Notes: generated by a model from the letters alone, not told the origin. 64,000 nt of DNA from Pseudoalteromonas sp. MM1 (GCF_030296835.1 NZ_AP027923.1:186001-250000), one strand, 5' to 3'; shown: positions 17,634 through 26,875, counted from the first letter of the stretch. Numbers and translations are program-made.

Positions 17634-19157
17634 ATGACGCAACACCAGCACACTGACGCTCTTGTTAAAGGGCTAAACCAACAGAGCTTGGCAGATATGC
17701 CAAGCCATGTAGATACACCAAGCTACGACCGCAGTAAGCTAAAAGCGGGTATAGTTCATATTGGTGTGGGCGGTTTTCACCGTGCTCACCAAGCTGTGTA
17801 CGTTAACGAGCTTTTAAAAACGCCTGGTGCTGAGCAGTGGGGTATTTGTGGTGTAGGCTTATTAGAGGGTAACCGTGGTCTGCGCGATATTTTAAAACAG
17901 CAAGACTACCTTTACACGCTTACGGTAAGGCACCCAAATGGGCAAATAGATAACAAAGTTATTGGCTCTATGATTGACTTTTTGTTTGCCCCAGAGGACA
18001 AGCAAGCGGTTATTAATAAGCTAGCGCACAGCGATACACACATTGTGTCGTTAACCATTACCGAAGGCGGCTATAACTTTAACCCAGTAACGGGTGAGTT
18101 TGACTACTCAAACCCAGACATTATTAACGACATTAATAACCCTAACGACCCAATCACGGCGTTTGGTTACATTACTGCTGCGCTAAAGTTGCGTAAAGAA
18201 CAAGGCCTTGATGCGTTTACAGTACAGTCGTGCGATAACATTCAGCACAACGGTAATGTAACGCGCAAAATGTTACTTGCCTTTGTAGCCGAGCAAGACA
18301 AAGAGTTAAGCGAGTGGATTGCCACTAACGTTACGTTCCCAAATGCAATGGTTGACCGTATTACGCCAGTATCTAAGAAGAGCGATATTGATTACGTTGT
18401 TGATGCTTACGGTGTTAGCGATGAGTGGCCAATTACGTGTGAATCGTTTACTCAATGGGTGATTGAAGACTCATTTTGCTGCGGACGCCCAGCTTGGGAT
18501 AACGTTGGTGCACAATTTGTAAGTGACGTAACACCTTTTGAGACGATGAAAATTCGCTTATTGAATGCAGGTCATTCAGTATTGGGTTTACTAGGCTCTG
18601 TTCATGGCTATGGCACAATTGACGAAACAGTATCCGATCCTTTATTTGCAAAGTACCTACGTGCGTTTATGGATAAAGAGGTAACGCCTAACCTAGCGCA
18701 ACTAGAAGGCATTGACCTGGAAGTATACAAAGACACACTTATAGAACGCTTTGCTAATCCTAACATTAAAGATAGCTTATCGCGTATTTGTTCAGAAAGT
18801 GCAGCTAAACTACCTAAATTTTTAATTGCCACTATTAACGAAAACTTAGCGCAAGGCCGTGATGTGTCACTTGCTACACTGGTTATTGCTGCATGGTGTT
18901 TTTACAGTGACAAAGAAACAGATGAGCAAGGCAATACCCTTGAAGTAATTGATGCAATGCAAAGCGAGCTACATGAAGCCGCTGCTAAAACGGCCACCGA
19001 TGACCTTGCATTTTTATCGCTAACAAGCCTATTTGGCGATTTAAACACGCAAAGCGCATTTACGTCTCACTACAAAAATAATGTAGAAGCGTTATACGCA
19101 CCGGCAAGCAAAATAAAAGCAATTATGAATAACGTCCTTGAGCCTAAAGGTAATTAA
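17634..19157 (+). CDS. Mannitol 2-dehydrogenase (long-chain polyol dehydrogenase)
   Basis: This 507-residue enzyme of the mannitol dehydrogenase / fructuronate reductase family has an N-terminal NAD-binding motif IVHIGVGGFHRAHQA. The catalytic triad of the family is seen as Lys306, Asn311 and His314 in MKIRLLNAGHSVLG. These are each 11 positions after the known residues Lys295, Asn300 and His303 of Pseudomonas mannitol 2-dehydrogenase. It oxidises mannitol to fructose with NAD. Fructuronate or other polyol substrates are possible, but the following fructokinase (1-bp overlap) favours fructose as product. It is the second gene of the transporter-dehydrogenase-kinase operon. Confidence 0.88.
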   Translation: MTQHQHTDALVKGLNQQSLADMPSHVDTPSYDRSKLKAGIVHIGVGGFHRAHQAVYVNELLKTPGAEQWGICGVGLLEGNRGLRDILKQQDYLYTLTVRHPNGQIDNKVIGSMIDFLFAPEDKQAVINKLAHSDTHIVSLTITEGGYNFNPVTGEFDYSNPDIINDINNPNDPITAFGYITAALKLRKEQGLDAFTVQSCDNIQHNGNVTRKMLLAFVAEQDKELSEWIATNVTFPNAMVDRITPVSKKSDIDYVVDAYGVSDEWPITCESFTQWVIEDSFCCGRPAWDNVGAQFVSDVTPFETMKIRLLNAGHSVLGLLGSVHGYGTIDETVSDPLFAKYLRAFMDKEVTPNLAQLEGIDLEVYKDTLIERFANPNIKDSLSRICSESAAKLPKFLIATINENLAQGRDVSLATLVIAAWCFYSDKETDEQGNTLEVIDAMQSELHEAAAKTATDDLAFLSLTSLFGDLNTQSAFTSHYKNNVEALYAPASKIKAIMNNVLEPKGN

Positions 19158-20077
19158 TGATGAGCATTTTAATTGATTCTAAACAAGGTAAAGACGTAAG
19201 CGTAAGTTGCTTTGGCGAAGTGTTATGGGATTGTTTTGCAAACGATAAACGCTTAGGCGGCGCGCCGCTTAACATGTGTGTGCGTATTAACTCACTGGGC
19301 ATTAAAGCCGACATGATAAGCGCGGTAGGTAACGATGAACTTGGTACTGAGTTACTCAGTGAAATTAAAAACAAAGGCGTAAGCTGCGAATACATTGGCG
19401 TTAATAACAACAAAAAAACCAGCACCGTACAAGTTACCTTAGATAAAAGCGGCTCAGCCAGCTACGAAATAGTTGCCGATACTGCGTGGGATAACATTGA
19501 GCTTACTAACTCACTTATTGAAAAAGTAAAAGCCAGTGATGTATTTGTATTTGGTAGCCTAATTGGCCGCAGCGAAGCCTCACTTGCTACATTAAACCAG
19601 TTGGTTGATGTGGCTAACTTTAAAGTGTTTGATGTAAATTTACGTGCACCGCATTACACGCTAAAAACATTAGTTGAGCTAATGAACAAAGCCGACTTCA
19701 TCAAGTTAAACGATGAAGAGCTTTACGAAATTGCTAAAGCAATGGGCTGTAAGTTCCATTCACTTGAGCAAAACTTAGCGTTTATTGCAGAGCAAACTAA
19801 CACCGAATACCTTTGTGTAACCAAAGGCAGCCACGGTGCGCTACTCACTATTAAAGGTGAGAATTACTATAACTCAGGTTATTTAATTAGCGTTGTAGAT
19901 ACAGTTGGCGCAGGGGATTCGTTTTTAGGTTCGTTAATTTATCAGCTTTGTAGTAGCGATTGTGCTCAGCACGCTGTTGATTTTGCTTGTGCCGTAGGCG
20001 CTATGGTTGCACAAAGCGCCGGTGCGACACCTACATTAACGCATGAACAAATTAATGAGTTTATGAGCCCAGCTTAA
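19157..20077 (+). CDS. PfkB-family fructokinase of the mannitol operon
   Basis: This 306-residue ribokinase-family kinase has the N-terminal VSCFGEVLWDCF and the substrate-binding GGAPLNMCVRIN. The C-terminal DTVGAGDSFLG is the ATP/anion-hole motif with the catalytic aspartate. Its ATG overlaps the dehydrogenase TAA by one base (TAATG), so the two are translationally coupled. It would phosphorylate the fructose made by mannitol oxidation, giving fructose 6-phosphate. A second fructokinase in the window (23262-24209) belongs to the sucrose locus, so each sugar system carries its own kinase. A strong terminator follows 39 bp later. Confidence 0.85.
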   Translation: MMSILIDSKQGKDVSVSCFGEVLWDCFANDKRLGGAPLNMCVRINSLGIKADMISAVGNDELGTELLSEIKNKGVSCEYIGVNNNKKTSTVQVTLDKSGSASYEIVADTAWDNIELTNSLIEKVKASDVFVFGSLIGRSEASLATLNQLVDVANFKVFDVNLRAPHYTLKTLVELMNKADFIKLNDEELYEIAKAMGCKFHSLEQNLAFIAEQTNTEYLCVTKGSHGALLTIKGENYYNSGYLISVVDTVGAGDSFLGSLIYQLCSSDCAQHAVDFACAVGAMVAQSAGATPTLTHEQINEFMSPA

Positions 20078-20115
20078 TGTAACAAATCACAGTTACACCC
20101 AATCATTGTGTGTGT

Positions 20116-20152
20116 AAGCGGTTTTACTTTTATAGTAAAGCCGCTTTTTTTT
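20116..20152 (+). terminator. Intrinsic terminator of the mannitol operon
   Basis: A 13-bp stem (20116-20128 with 20134-20146, one G-T pair) and a 5-nt loop are followed by a run of eight T residues. It lies just after the fructokinase stop. Confidence 0.85.
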
Positions 20153-20348
20153 GCTTTAATTTTTATTTATTAAGCCATTTAGATTAAGTGTTGAGCAAGG
20201 TGCATAAAAAGTGGCTGGTGTATTAGCTATTCGTCTTATAGCGGGGGAATTAATACTTTGTTAATGTTCGTCGATTATTCACGGATTGAAAAGGCGGAGC
20301 GGAAATTACACGCTCTATACTCCAAATACAAAAAGAGAAACGTGCTTT

Positions 20349-21815
20349 ATGATCATCTTTTTTATCTGCATCACAATTTTAATACTGGGATATAAGTTTT
20401 ATAGCCCATTTGTTGAAAAACAAGCAGGTATGGATACAACAGTTGATACACCGCAAAAACGCTTTAGCGAAGGTGTTGACTATGTAGCCATTCACCCTGT
20501 GCGTGCATTTTTAATTCAGTTTTTAAATATTGCCGGCGTAGGCCCAATATTTGGCCCAATTTTAGGTGCGCTTTACGGCCCAGTTGCCTTAGTTTGGATT
20601 GTGCTAGGTAACGTATTAGGCGGTGCAGTACACGACTTCTTCTCGGGTGTGATGAGCATTAAAGAAGATGGTAAAAGCTTACCAGAAATAGCAGGGCACT
20701 ATTACAACGTTGTATTTAAAGGCTTTATGCTAATATTTACAGCCATGCTGTTATTTTTTGTAGGCGTTGTATTTATTATGAGCCCAGCGGGCTTATTAAG
20801 TAACCTAGATGTGTTTGAAGGCACTTTTTTAGCTAACAATACATTTTGGGTTTTGGCTATTTTAGCGTACTACTTTTTAGCAACGTTACTGCCAATTGAT
20901 AAAATTATTACTAAATTTTACCCATTGTTTGGCTTATTAATGATAGTAATGACCACGCTAATAGCCGGTGCGTTATTACTCGATGCGCCACACTTGCCGG
21001 TAGCAGGCGACTTTTTAGCGTACTTTGAAGCAGACCACGCGCACGACTTTTTAGAGCCAAACCCAGATGGCCTACCAACATGGCCGTTACTATTTATTAC
21101 CATTACTTGTGGTGCCATTAGTGGTTTCCACTCTACCCAAGCGCCTATTATTGCCCGCTGTTTAACAAACGAAAAATACGTACGCCCAGTCTATTATGGC
21201 GCAATGATGTGTGAAGGCATTGTAGGTTGTGTATGGGCACTTGCGGGTATTGCTGCATTCCCAGAAGGTTACGCTGGCTTAAAAGCATTGCTTGACCAAG
21301 GTGGCCCAGGTTTAGTGGTTAACCATGTAGCAAATAGTTACTTAGGCGTAATGGGTGGTATTATGGCCATTATTGCTGTTGCGGTGTTCCCTATTACCTC
21401 TGGCGATACGGCGTTCCGTTCACTGCGTTTAACCGTGGTTGATGCGTTTAATATTCCGCAAAGCTTACGTAATCGCTTATTACTGGCAGTGCCAATTTTA
21501 ACGATTGCCTTTTTTATGACTAAATTAGATTTCTCAGTTATTTGGCGCTACTTTGCATTTTCAAACATGCTGCTTTCAACCAGTGTACTATGGCTTGCTA
21601 CTAAGTACTTGTTTGATAGACGTGCCTTTCATTGGATCACCAGCGTACCTGCTGTAATTGCAACCGGTGTTACTATCTCGTATATAATGACCGCCGCAAT
21701 TGGCTTTAACTTATCTGCTGATTTAGGTAAACCAATTGGTGCTGCTGTAGTTATTATTGGCTTAATTGCATTAGTGTTTGTACACTCTAAACATAAAAAG
21801 TTAGATGTAGCATAA
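20349..21815 (+). CDS. cstA: Carbon-starvation family peptide/pyruvate transporter CstA (short form)
   Basis: This 488-residue membrane protein uses the start at 20349 (MIIFFICITI); an upstream in-frame start would add a hydrophilic leader. CstA motifs are clear: the segment VGPIFGPILGALYGP near residue 65, GGAVHDFFSG, and the helix-loop ITCGAISGFHSTQAP near 250. About 13 hydrophobic helices are visible. It is shorter than the roughly 700-residue E. coli CstA, like the compact form common in marine bacteria. The family takes up peptides and, in some cases, pyruvate on carbon starvation. It is flanked by terminators on both sides and so is monocistronic. Confidence 0.88.
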   Translation: MIIFFICITILILGYKFYSPFVEKQAGMDTTVDTPQKRFSEGVDYVAIHPVRAFLIQFLNIAGVGPIFGPILGALYGPVALVWIVLGNVLGGAVHDFFSGVMSIKEDGKSLPEIAGHYYNVVFKGFMLIFTAMLLFFVGVVFIMSPAGLLSNLDVFEGTFLANNTFWVLAILAYYFLATLLPIDKIITKFYPLFGLLMIVMTTLIAGALLLDAPHLPVAGDFLAYFEADHAHDFLEPNPDGLPTWPLLFITITCGAISGFHSTQAPIIARCLTNEKYVRPVYYGAMMCEGIVGCVWALAGIAAFPEGYAGLKALLDQGGPGLVVNHVANSYLGVMGGIMAIIAVAVFPITSGDTAFRSLRLTVVDAFNIPQSLRNRLLLAVPILTIAFFMTKLDFSVIWRYFAFSNMLLSTSVLWLATKYLFDRRAFHWITSVPAVIATGVTISYIMTAAIGFNLSADLGKPIGAAVVIIGLIALVFVHSKHKKLDVA

Positions 21816-21832
21816 CAGCTTAAAAATTTAAG

Positions 21833-21861
21833 AAAGCGAGCTTACTAAGCTCGCTTTTTTT
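21833..21861 (+). terminator. Intrinsic terminator after cstA
   Basis: AAAGCGAGCTTA (21833-21844), a one-base centre, and TAAGCTCGCTTT (21846-21857) are followed by TTTT. A strong hairpin 18 bp after the stop. Confidence 0.85.
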
Positions 21862-21894
21862 ATGCGTAAAAAAGCAAAACTAAAGGGTGTAAAG

Positions 21895-22587
21895 ATGAAA
21901 ATATCCGCCGATTTTACCCAGAGAGTCGTTGTTCATAGTGAGCAACTTAATTGGACCCCTTCGCCAATGACGGGCGTTGATAGGCGCCCACTTGATAGAG
22001 TAGGCGCAGAGGTTGCACGCGCTACAAGTATTGTGCGCTATGCACCAGGGAGCGAATTTTCGCCGCATGTACATAACGGTGGTGAAGAGTTTTTTGTGTT
22101 AGAAGGGGTATTTCAAGACGAACATGGGGATTTCCCCCAAGGGTCGTATATTCGTAACCCACCGCAATCAAAGCACAAACCAGGCTCCGATGAAGGCTGC
22201 ATAATATTTGTAAAGCTTTGGCAATTTCAGCCACAAGATAGAACCCACGTACGCCTTCAAACACAGCATATGGGCAGCGTGCAACACACCACATTTAAAG
22301 GGCTTGCCATTACACCGCTTTATAAAGATGAGGTTGAAGACGTGAGCCTATTGCATTTTGAAGCAGGTGCTAACATGCAAATTAGCGCAATGGGTGGTGC
22401 TGAGCTACTTGTGCTTGAAGGCGAGGTAACTGAGCAATCAGACGTATTAGTAAAACACAGCTGGTTAAGGCTGCCTGTGAATAGTGAGCTTAATATAACC
22501 GCTGGTAAGCAAGGTGCAAAAGTGTGGCTAAAATTAGGCCATTTAACCGATGTAGATAAGCAAATAGCGCGTGTGCAAAGTGCTTAA
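21895..22587 (+). CDS. ChrR-like double-cupin protein
   Basis: This 230-residue protein uses the ATG at 21895, preceded by AAAGGG; the in-frame ATG at 21862 lies in the terminator T-run. It consists of two cupin-like halves. The first has SPHVHNGGEEFFVLEGVFQDEHG, in pieces HVHNGGEE with His and Glu metal ligands and GSYIRNPPQSKH with a further His. The second half (HFEAGANMQISAMGGAELLVLEGEV in parts) lacks those histidines, suggesting only one metal site. It resembles the C-terminal cupin of ChrR anti-sigma factors but lacks their N-terminal zinc anti-sigma domain and an adjacent sigma gene. A catalytic or sensory role is possible. Confidence 0.7.
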   Translation: MKISADFTQRVVVHSEQLNWTPSPMTGVDRRPLDRVGAEVARATSIVRYAPGSEFSPHVHNGGEEFFVLEGVFQDEHGDFPQGSYIRNPPQSKHKPGSDEGCIIFVKLWQFQPQDRTHVRLQTQHMGSVQHTTFKGLAITPLYKDEVEDVSLLHFEAGANMQISAMGGAELLVLEGEVTEQSDVLVKHSWLRLPVNSELNITAGKQGAKVWLKLGHLTDVDKQIARVQSA

Positions 22588-22812
22588 CAATTACCATTAT
22601 TTAGCAGTTTTGTTTGATTTAGTTCAGGATTAATTAACTTAATAGGGTGTAGTTTTATAGTTTAACTCAGTAAGTGATGGGTATTTTTGGGGTTTTTATT
22701 TTTTAAAGGGAATAATTTCACTTTATAGGCTTTAATTAACTCCAACTTTCGTTATTAAACCCACTCACACAGGCTGTAAATAACATAAGCGCACCCAGTT
22801 AAGGAGAGCAGC

Positions 22813-23193
22813 ATGGTACACACAACACATGGTTTATCTATTGGTATTGAACGCGCAGGCCGAGAATTCTTTTTAAAATTTAAAGCCGTGGGCACACTTA
22901 CCCACGACGACTATAAAGTGATAACCCCCATGATCGACTCAGCGCTTGGCGAGGTTAAACACCCGATAGCAAATGTACTTATTGATGCCAGCGAACTAGA
23001 TGGCTGGGAGCTTCGCGCCGCGTGGGATGATTTAAAGCTTGGCGTAAGGCACTCAAAAGAATTTAATAAAATTGCTATTTATGGCAATCAAGAATGGCAA
23101 GCCCGCATGGCTAAAATAGGCAACTGGTTTATTTCAGGCGAGGTGCAATACTACGAAAACGCCACCGCCGCCATAGATTGGCTAGATGAATAA
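22813..23193 (+). CDS. SpoIIAA/STAS-like small cytoplasmic protein
   Basis: This 126-residue protein starts after a clear AAGGAGAGC ribosome binding site. It matches the SpoIIAA-like (STAS-related) family: an early beta strand FFLKFKAVGTLTHDDYKVITP, a central VLIDASELDGWELRAAWDDLK, and KIAIYGNQEWQARMAKIG in the C-terminal half. Members are soluble proteins of unclear function that bind small hydrophobic ligands in structures. It stands alone between a promoter region and a bidirectional terminator. Confidence 0.75.
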   Translation: MVHTTHGLSIGIERAGREFFLKFKAVGTLTHDDYKVITPMIDSALGEVKHPIANVLIDASELDGWELRAAWDDLKLGVRHSKEFNKIAIYGNQEWQARMAKIGNWFISGEVQYYENATAAIDWLDE

Positions 23194-23199
23194 TTAAAT

Positions 23200-23231
23200 A
23201 ATAAAAAACGCTCACAAGAGCGTTTTTTATT
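23200..23231. terminator. Bidirectional terminator between convergent genes
   Basis: AATAAAAAACGCTC and GAGCGTTTTTTATT form a 14-bp stem with loop ACAA. A-run and T-run flanks let it end both the STAS-like gene and the converging fructokinase gene. Confidence 0.85.
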
Positions 23232-23261
23232 ATTTAAAGCAACTTACACTCTACTCAAGAG

Positions 23262-24209
23262 TTATATTACATCAGCTAGCACTGGTAATGCCGGAAATGC
23301 CCCCTTAGCTAAACAGGCTTTAGAGCCACATTGAAGGGCAAATTGGAGGGCGTTTTTTATGCTGGTTTCATCATTTAACTTATCTGCTAGTGATAAATCA
23401 CTCCCTAAGTTATTTAAATAGTATAAAGCCCCCGCTATAAAGGCATCGCCCGCGCTTGTTGTATCTACTGCGTTTATTTTTGGTGCCGATTCGTTAAGTA
23501 TAAATGCGCTGTGGTAAACCGTAGCAGGCTCAGGCCCGTCGGTTAAAAATACCAGTTTTACTCCGGTATTTAATAATGTTTGAATGTAATCTTCGCCCGT
23601 TGTTTCGCTATGCAGCGCTAAAAAATTAAGTTCATCGCGCGAAAGCTTAACTATGTCGCAATAGGTATAACAGGCTTGTACATTGCTTGCTATATCATGG
23701 GTGTTTTCCCACAAGCTATAGCGTAAATTTACGTCAAAGCTGACGAGCTTGTTATGTGTTTTAGCAAGTTCTAGCGCTTTAAGTGTTGTATTGGCAATTA
23801 CTGGGTCGGTTAGGGTGTTTGAGCAAAAGTGCAGGGTACTTATGTTTTGCCAATTTATTTGCGCTAAATGCGCTTGGGTTAAAAGTACATCGGCTGTGTT
23901 GTGGCGGTAAAAGCCAAAACTGCGCTCGCCTGTTTCATCAAGGCTTACTATTACCATGGCGGTTTGTGAGCCAGTAATGGTAAATAAATAGTCTGTATTT
24001 ACATTGTATTGAGCCAATGCATTACTTAATTGATTGGCAAAATGATCGTCACCTTTACCACCACAAAATGCAGCCTCACCGCCAAGTTTTGCATAGCCAA
24101 CAGCAACATTAGCAGGTGCACCACCAGGGATGGGTAAGTACGCTGAGTTATGAGCATCTTGAGGCAGCATATCAATTAATAGCTCGCCTAAGCACAGGAG
24201 TTTGGTCAT
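23262..24209 (-). CDS. PfkB-family fructokinase of the sucrose locus
   Basis: This 315-residue kinase has CLGELLIDMLP at the start, the substrate loop GGAPANVAVGYAKLGG near residue 29, and SFDVNLR near 154. The catalytic motif is DTTSAGDAF rather than the usual DT-x-GAGD. The first glycine is replaced by serine while the catalytic aspartate is kept. It would phosphorylate the fructose freed by sucrose phosphorylase. It is the last gene on the minus strand of the locus. A terminator-like hairpin lies between it and the TonB receptor, directly before its ribosome binding site AGGA, so expression may depend on read-through. Confidence 0.85.
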   Translation of the reverse strand: MTKLLCLGELLIDMLPQDAHNSAYLPIPGGAPANVAVGYAKLGGEAAFCGGKGDDHFANQLSNALAQYNVNTDYLFTITGSQTAMVIVSLDETGERSFGFYRHNTADVLLTQAHLAQINWQNISTLHFCSNTLTDPVIANTTLKALELAKTHNKLVSFDVNLRYSLWENTHDIASNVQACYTYCDIVKLSRDELNFLALHSETTGEDYIQTLLNTGVKLVFLTDGPEPATVYHSAFILNESAPKINAVDTTSAGDAFIAGALYYLNNLGSDLSLADKLNDETSIKNALQFALQCGSKACLAKGAFPALPVLADVI

Positions 24210-24221
24210 TTGGAATATCCT

Positions 24222-24244
24222 AAAAAACCCAGCAAAGCTGGGCT
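24222..24244 (-). terminator. Terminator/attenuator between sucrose TonB receptor and fructokinase
   Basis: Read on the minus strand, AGCCCAGC-TTT-GCTGGGTT forms an 8-bp stem with one G-T pair. It is followed at once by six T residues and then the AGGA ribosome binding site of the fructokinase. It ends about 13 bp before that start codon. Confidence 0.7.
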
Positions 24245-24320
24245 AAAACATGAAGGGGGTTATTTATTCGTACTTTAAAAGGCGCTACAGCGATGACTCA
24301 CTGCAGCGCAATACACACAA

Positions 24321-26711
24321 TTAGTTAAAAGCGTATTTTAAAGTAACCGACGTAGTACGTCCGTTAATTGTACGGGCACGAATAATGTCGTTTTCAGGTA
24401 CTGATCCTTCTTCGGCTTCTGTAATACCAACTGTATCGAATAAGTTATTTACATTAAGCGCAAGGTTTAAGTTTTCTGATAAGTCGTAACTCACAAACGC
24501 ATTCACTTGCGTGTAGCCGTCAAACTTAAGGTCGTTGTTATCTTGAGCGTAAGCATCGGTTGTACCAATAAAGCTTACACCTGCCGCGCCTTTATCGTAG
24601 CTGTAACGCGCCATTAGTGAGTAAATTAAATCCGCTTGGCGACGTGGTGTGTTACCTACAACTTCAGGAGTTAGCGCATCTTTTGCAATTTCAGCATCGG
24701 TCCAAGTAAAGCTACCTCTAAAGTCCCATGCATCCATAAAGTAAGTTGATTCAACCTCAATCCCTTTTGCTTCGTATTCACGGTCGAAAAAGGTTTGCGA
24801 TGTTGCTTCAAAGTTTTGCTCTTCTGTTTCTGCGTAAAAGGCTGTTGCAAATACCGAGAACGAATCAAAGCGTTTTTTCACACCAATCTCAAATTGGTTT
24901 ACTTCATCTACTGCATCTTCATCGGCTACGCTTCCGTCGCTGCGTACTTTACCAAATAATAAACGGTCTGCATTGGCACGTCCGCCCTTACTAATACGTG
25001 CAAACGTAGCAAGGCTTGGGTCAATTTGGTAGTTAGCACCTACAGAATAAGATGAGTAGCTCCAATCGTAATTTACTGGGCTTGCGTTAGCTGTATCAAT
25101 ACCTGCTACGTTTTGCTCAGGAATAGAAATAGTGCCATCGCGATTCATATCTACTGTTGAGGTTATGGCACCTGCGTAATTACCGCGTGCTTCACCGCTG
25201 TCGTAGCGGGCGCTGGCATCAATGCTTACGTCGCCAAGCTTTGTTGAAAACGCAACATAAGGGGCACGAGTATCGTACTCTGTGTCGTAATCGCGCTGAC
25301 AACAGTTACCCCAGTAAGGTGTGCCATAAGCATATAAACCATTTTCTGAATATTCAGTGCCATCGGCAGCGGTTACATTTAAAAGCGCTGCGTTGTCGCC
25401 TTTAAGCTCCATTAAGTACGAGTTCCATAACCACGACATTGCAATATTTTGCGTAGAGGCAAAGTAACCAAAGGTTAGGCTAGTGTCATCACTAAACGAT
25501 TTAGTTAGTTTGAAGTCGTTAACAATTGAGCCAAAGTCGTTAAGCGTTACATCAAAGGTGTGAATACGCATGGCAAGGTCATCGTTAAAGGCTGCACCGG
25601 TATTTGCGTTGCTAAGTGTTGCGCCAACACCGCCAATACTTTGTGCAATAGATGAGGCACTGCCTACCTCTGCAGGGATTAGCGAGTTGAAGTTGCCACT
25701 AATTGATGATTTACGAAAACGGTTTTCGATACGCCAATCGTTATCTAAATCAAATACGGCTTCAAAGCCTACCGCATCTACTTTAGGGTTCATGCCATCG
25801 CGTAAGTCGCCACTGCTAATTTGGTTTTCGCCATTTAGGCGCACTGTTTTAGTGAACAAGGCTGAATGCGGTGTATCTGATTGTGCATCAAACCCAGCAA
25901 TAGAATCACCGTTTGAGTACATAGGCATAGGTAAATAGCCTACGCTTTTGTCGTCTAGGTGCTTGTAGTAAAGGCGTACGTAGCCGTTTTCAAAATCTTT
26001 AGTCAGGTTAGCTTTAATTTGGCCACCTTTGTTTGACGTGTAGCCAGTTTCGCGTGGGCCTTCGCCTTGACGCACAAAACCACCTACATGAAAACGTACG
26101 CTGTCGGTTAAATAGGTGCCGTATTCAAAATCGGTGCGAACACTGTCGTAATCAAGGCCAGCAGTAGTAGATACGCTGCCCGATTCGTTTTCGCCATTTT
26201 TAGAAATAAAGTTAATAATGCCGCCAGGCGCATTACTTGCCGAGGTAGAGGCAGAGCCACCACGAATTGATTCGATTGTTTGTACTGTGTTATCAAGGCG
26301 CATAAAAATATCGGCGTTACCAAAGGCAACATCACCAAACTGCATTACAGGCAGACCATCTTCTTGCAGTTGTAAAAACTTAGCCCCACCCGATGCTACA
26401 GGTAAACCACGAACAGCAATGTTAGCGTTACCTTCACCACCTGTTGATTCGGCGCGAACACCCGGAATAATTCTAAATGCTTCAGCCGTTGAGCGAGGTG
26501 TAGACACCTCTACTTGTTCAAGCGATAAACTACTTACTGATGAGCTCGACGCCATAATGGTTGTGCGGCGAGGAACGCCGGTAACAACAATTGTTTCAAG
26601 CCCTTGGTTAGCTTGCACTTTGGTTTCTTGCTCGTCTTGTGCATGAACGCCTTGGCTTACTGCAAGTGCTAAGGCACTGATTAAATATAAAGGTGTGTGG
26701 TGTGTTGTCAT
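24321..26711 (-). CDS. TonB-dependent receptor for sucrose
   Basis: This 796-residue outer-membrane receptor has a signal peptide (residues 1-24, ending GVHAQ). The TonB-box region ETIVVTG is near residue 40. The plug contains AEAFRIIPGVRAESTGGEGNANIAVRG in parts (RIIPGVRAES and IAVRGLPV), and the beta-barrel ends with the hydrophobic-Phe signature VTLKYAFN. The sugar specificity is inferred from its position between a fructokinase and an MFS transporter, with sucrose phosphorylase nearby. This parallels the sux locus of Xanthomonas, where SuxA imports sucrose. An operator inside a 40-bp palindrome lies just upstream, so it has its own LacI-controlled promoter. Confidence 0.85.
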   Translation of the reverse strand: MTTHHTPLYLISALALAVSQGVHAQDEQETKVQANQGLETIVVTGVPRRTTIMASSSSVSSLSLEQVEVSTPRSTAEAFRIIPGVRAESTGGEGNANIAVRGLPVASGGAKFLQLQEDGLPVMQFGDVAFGNADIFMRLDNTVQTIESIRGGSASTSASNAPGGIINFISKNGENESGSVSTTAGLDYDSVRTDFEYGTYLTDSVRFHVGGFVRQGEGPRETGYTSNKGGQIKANLTKDFENGYVRLYYKHLDDKSVGYLPMPMYSNGDSIAGFDAQSDTPHSALFTKTVRLNGENQISSGDLRDGMNPKVDAVGFEAVFDLDNDWRIENRFRKSSISGNFNSLIPAEVGSASSIAQSIGGVGATLSNANTGAAFNDDLAMRIHTFDVTLNDFGSIVNDFKLTKSFSDDTSLTFGYFASTQNIAMSWLWNSYLMELKGDNAALLNVTAADGTEYSENGLYAYGTPYWGNCCQRDYDTEYDTRAPYVAFSTKLGDVSIDASARYDSGEARGNYAGAITSTVDMNRDGTISIPEQNVAGIDTANASPVNYDWSYSSYSVGANYQIDPSLATFARISKGGRANADRLLFGKVRSDGSVADEDAVDEVNQFEIGVKKRFDSFSVFATAFYAETEEQNFEATSQTFFDREYEAKGIEVESTYFMDAWDFRGSFTWTDAEIAKDALTPEVVGNTPRRQADLIYSLMARYSYDKGAAGVSFIGTTDAYAQDNNDLKFDGYTQVNAFVSYDLSENLNLALNVNNLFDTVGITEAEEGSVPENDIIRARTINGRTTSVTLKYAFN

Positions 26712-26737
26712 GTTAACGCCTCATTGTGTTGTGTGAG

Positions 26738-26777
26738 TTTGTTATTTTTACTTAATCGATTAAGTAAAAATAACAAA
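26738..26777. promoter_or_regulatory. LacI operator inside a perfect 40-bp palindrome
   Basis: The core CTTAATCGATTAAG (26751-26764) is extended symmetrically outward by TTTGTTATTTTTA on one side and its complement on the other, giving 40 bp with no mismatch. It lies 27 bp before the receptor start. The same core recurs at 28233-28246 before the sucrose phosphorylase, which marks it as the operator of the local LacI protein. Confidence 0.8.
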
Positions 26778-26875
26778 GTTTTTACAATAAGCAAATTATT
26801 TTTGTGTGTAATTTGCTCTTATTTTATTTTTGTATTGATTTTAATGGTGTTTTTTATACTGGCTTGAGCAGCCAT

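Noticed and set aside
20156..20348. Sigma-54 promoter before cstA (TGGCTGGTGTATTAGC)
   Set aside because: The GG to GC spacing is 11 rather than 10 and no enhancer sites are seen.
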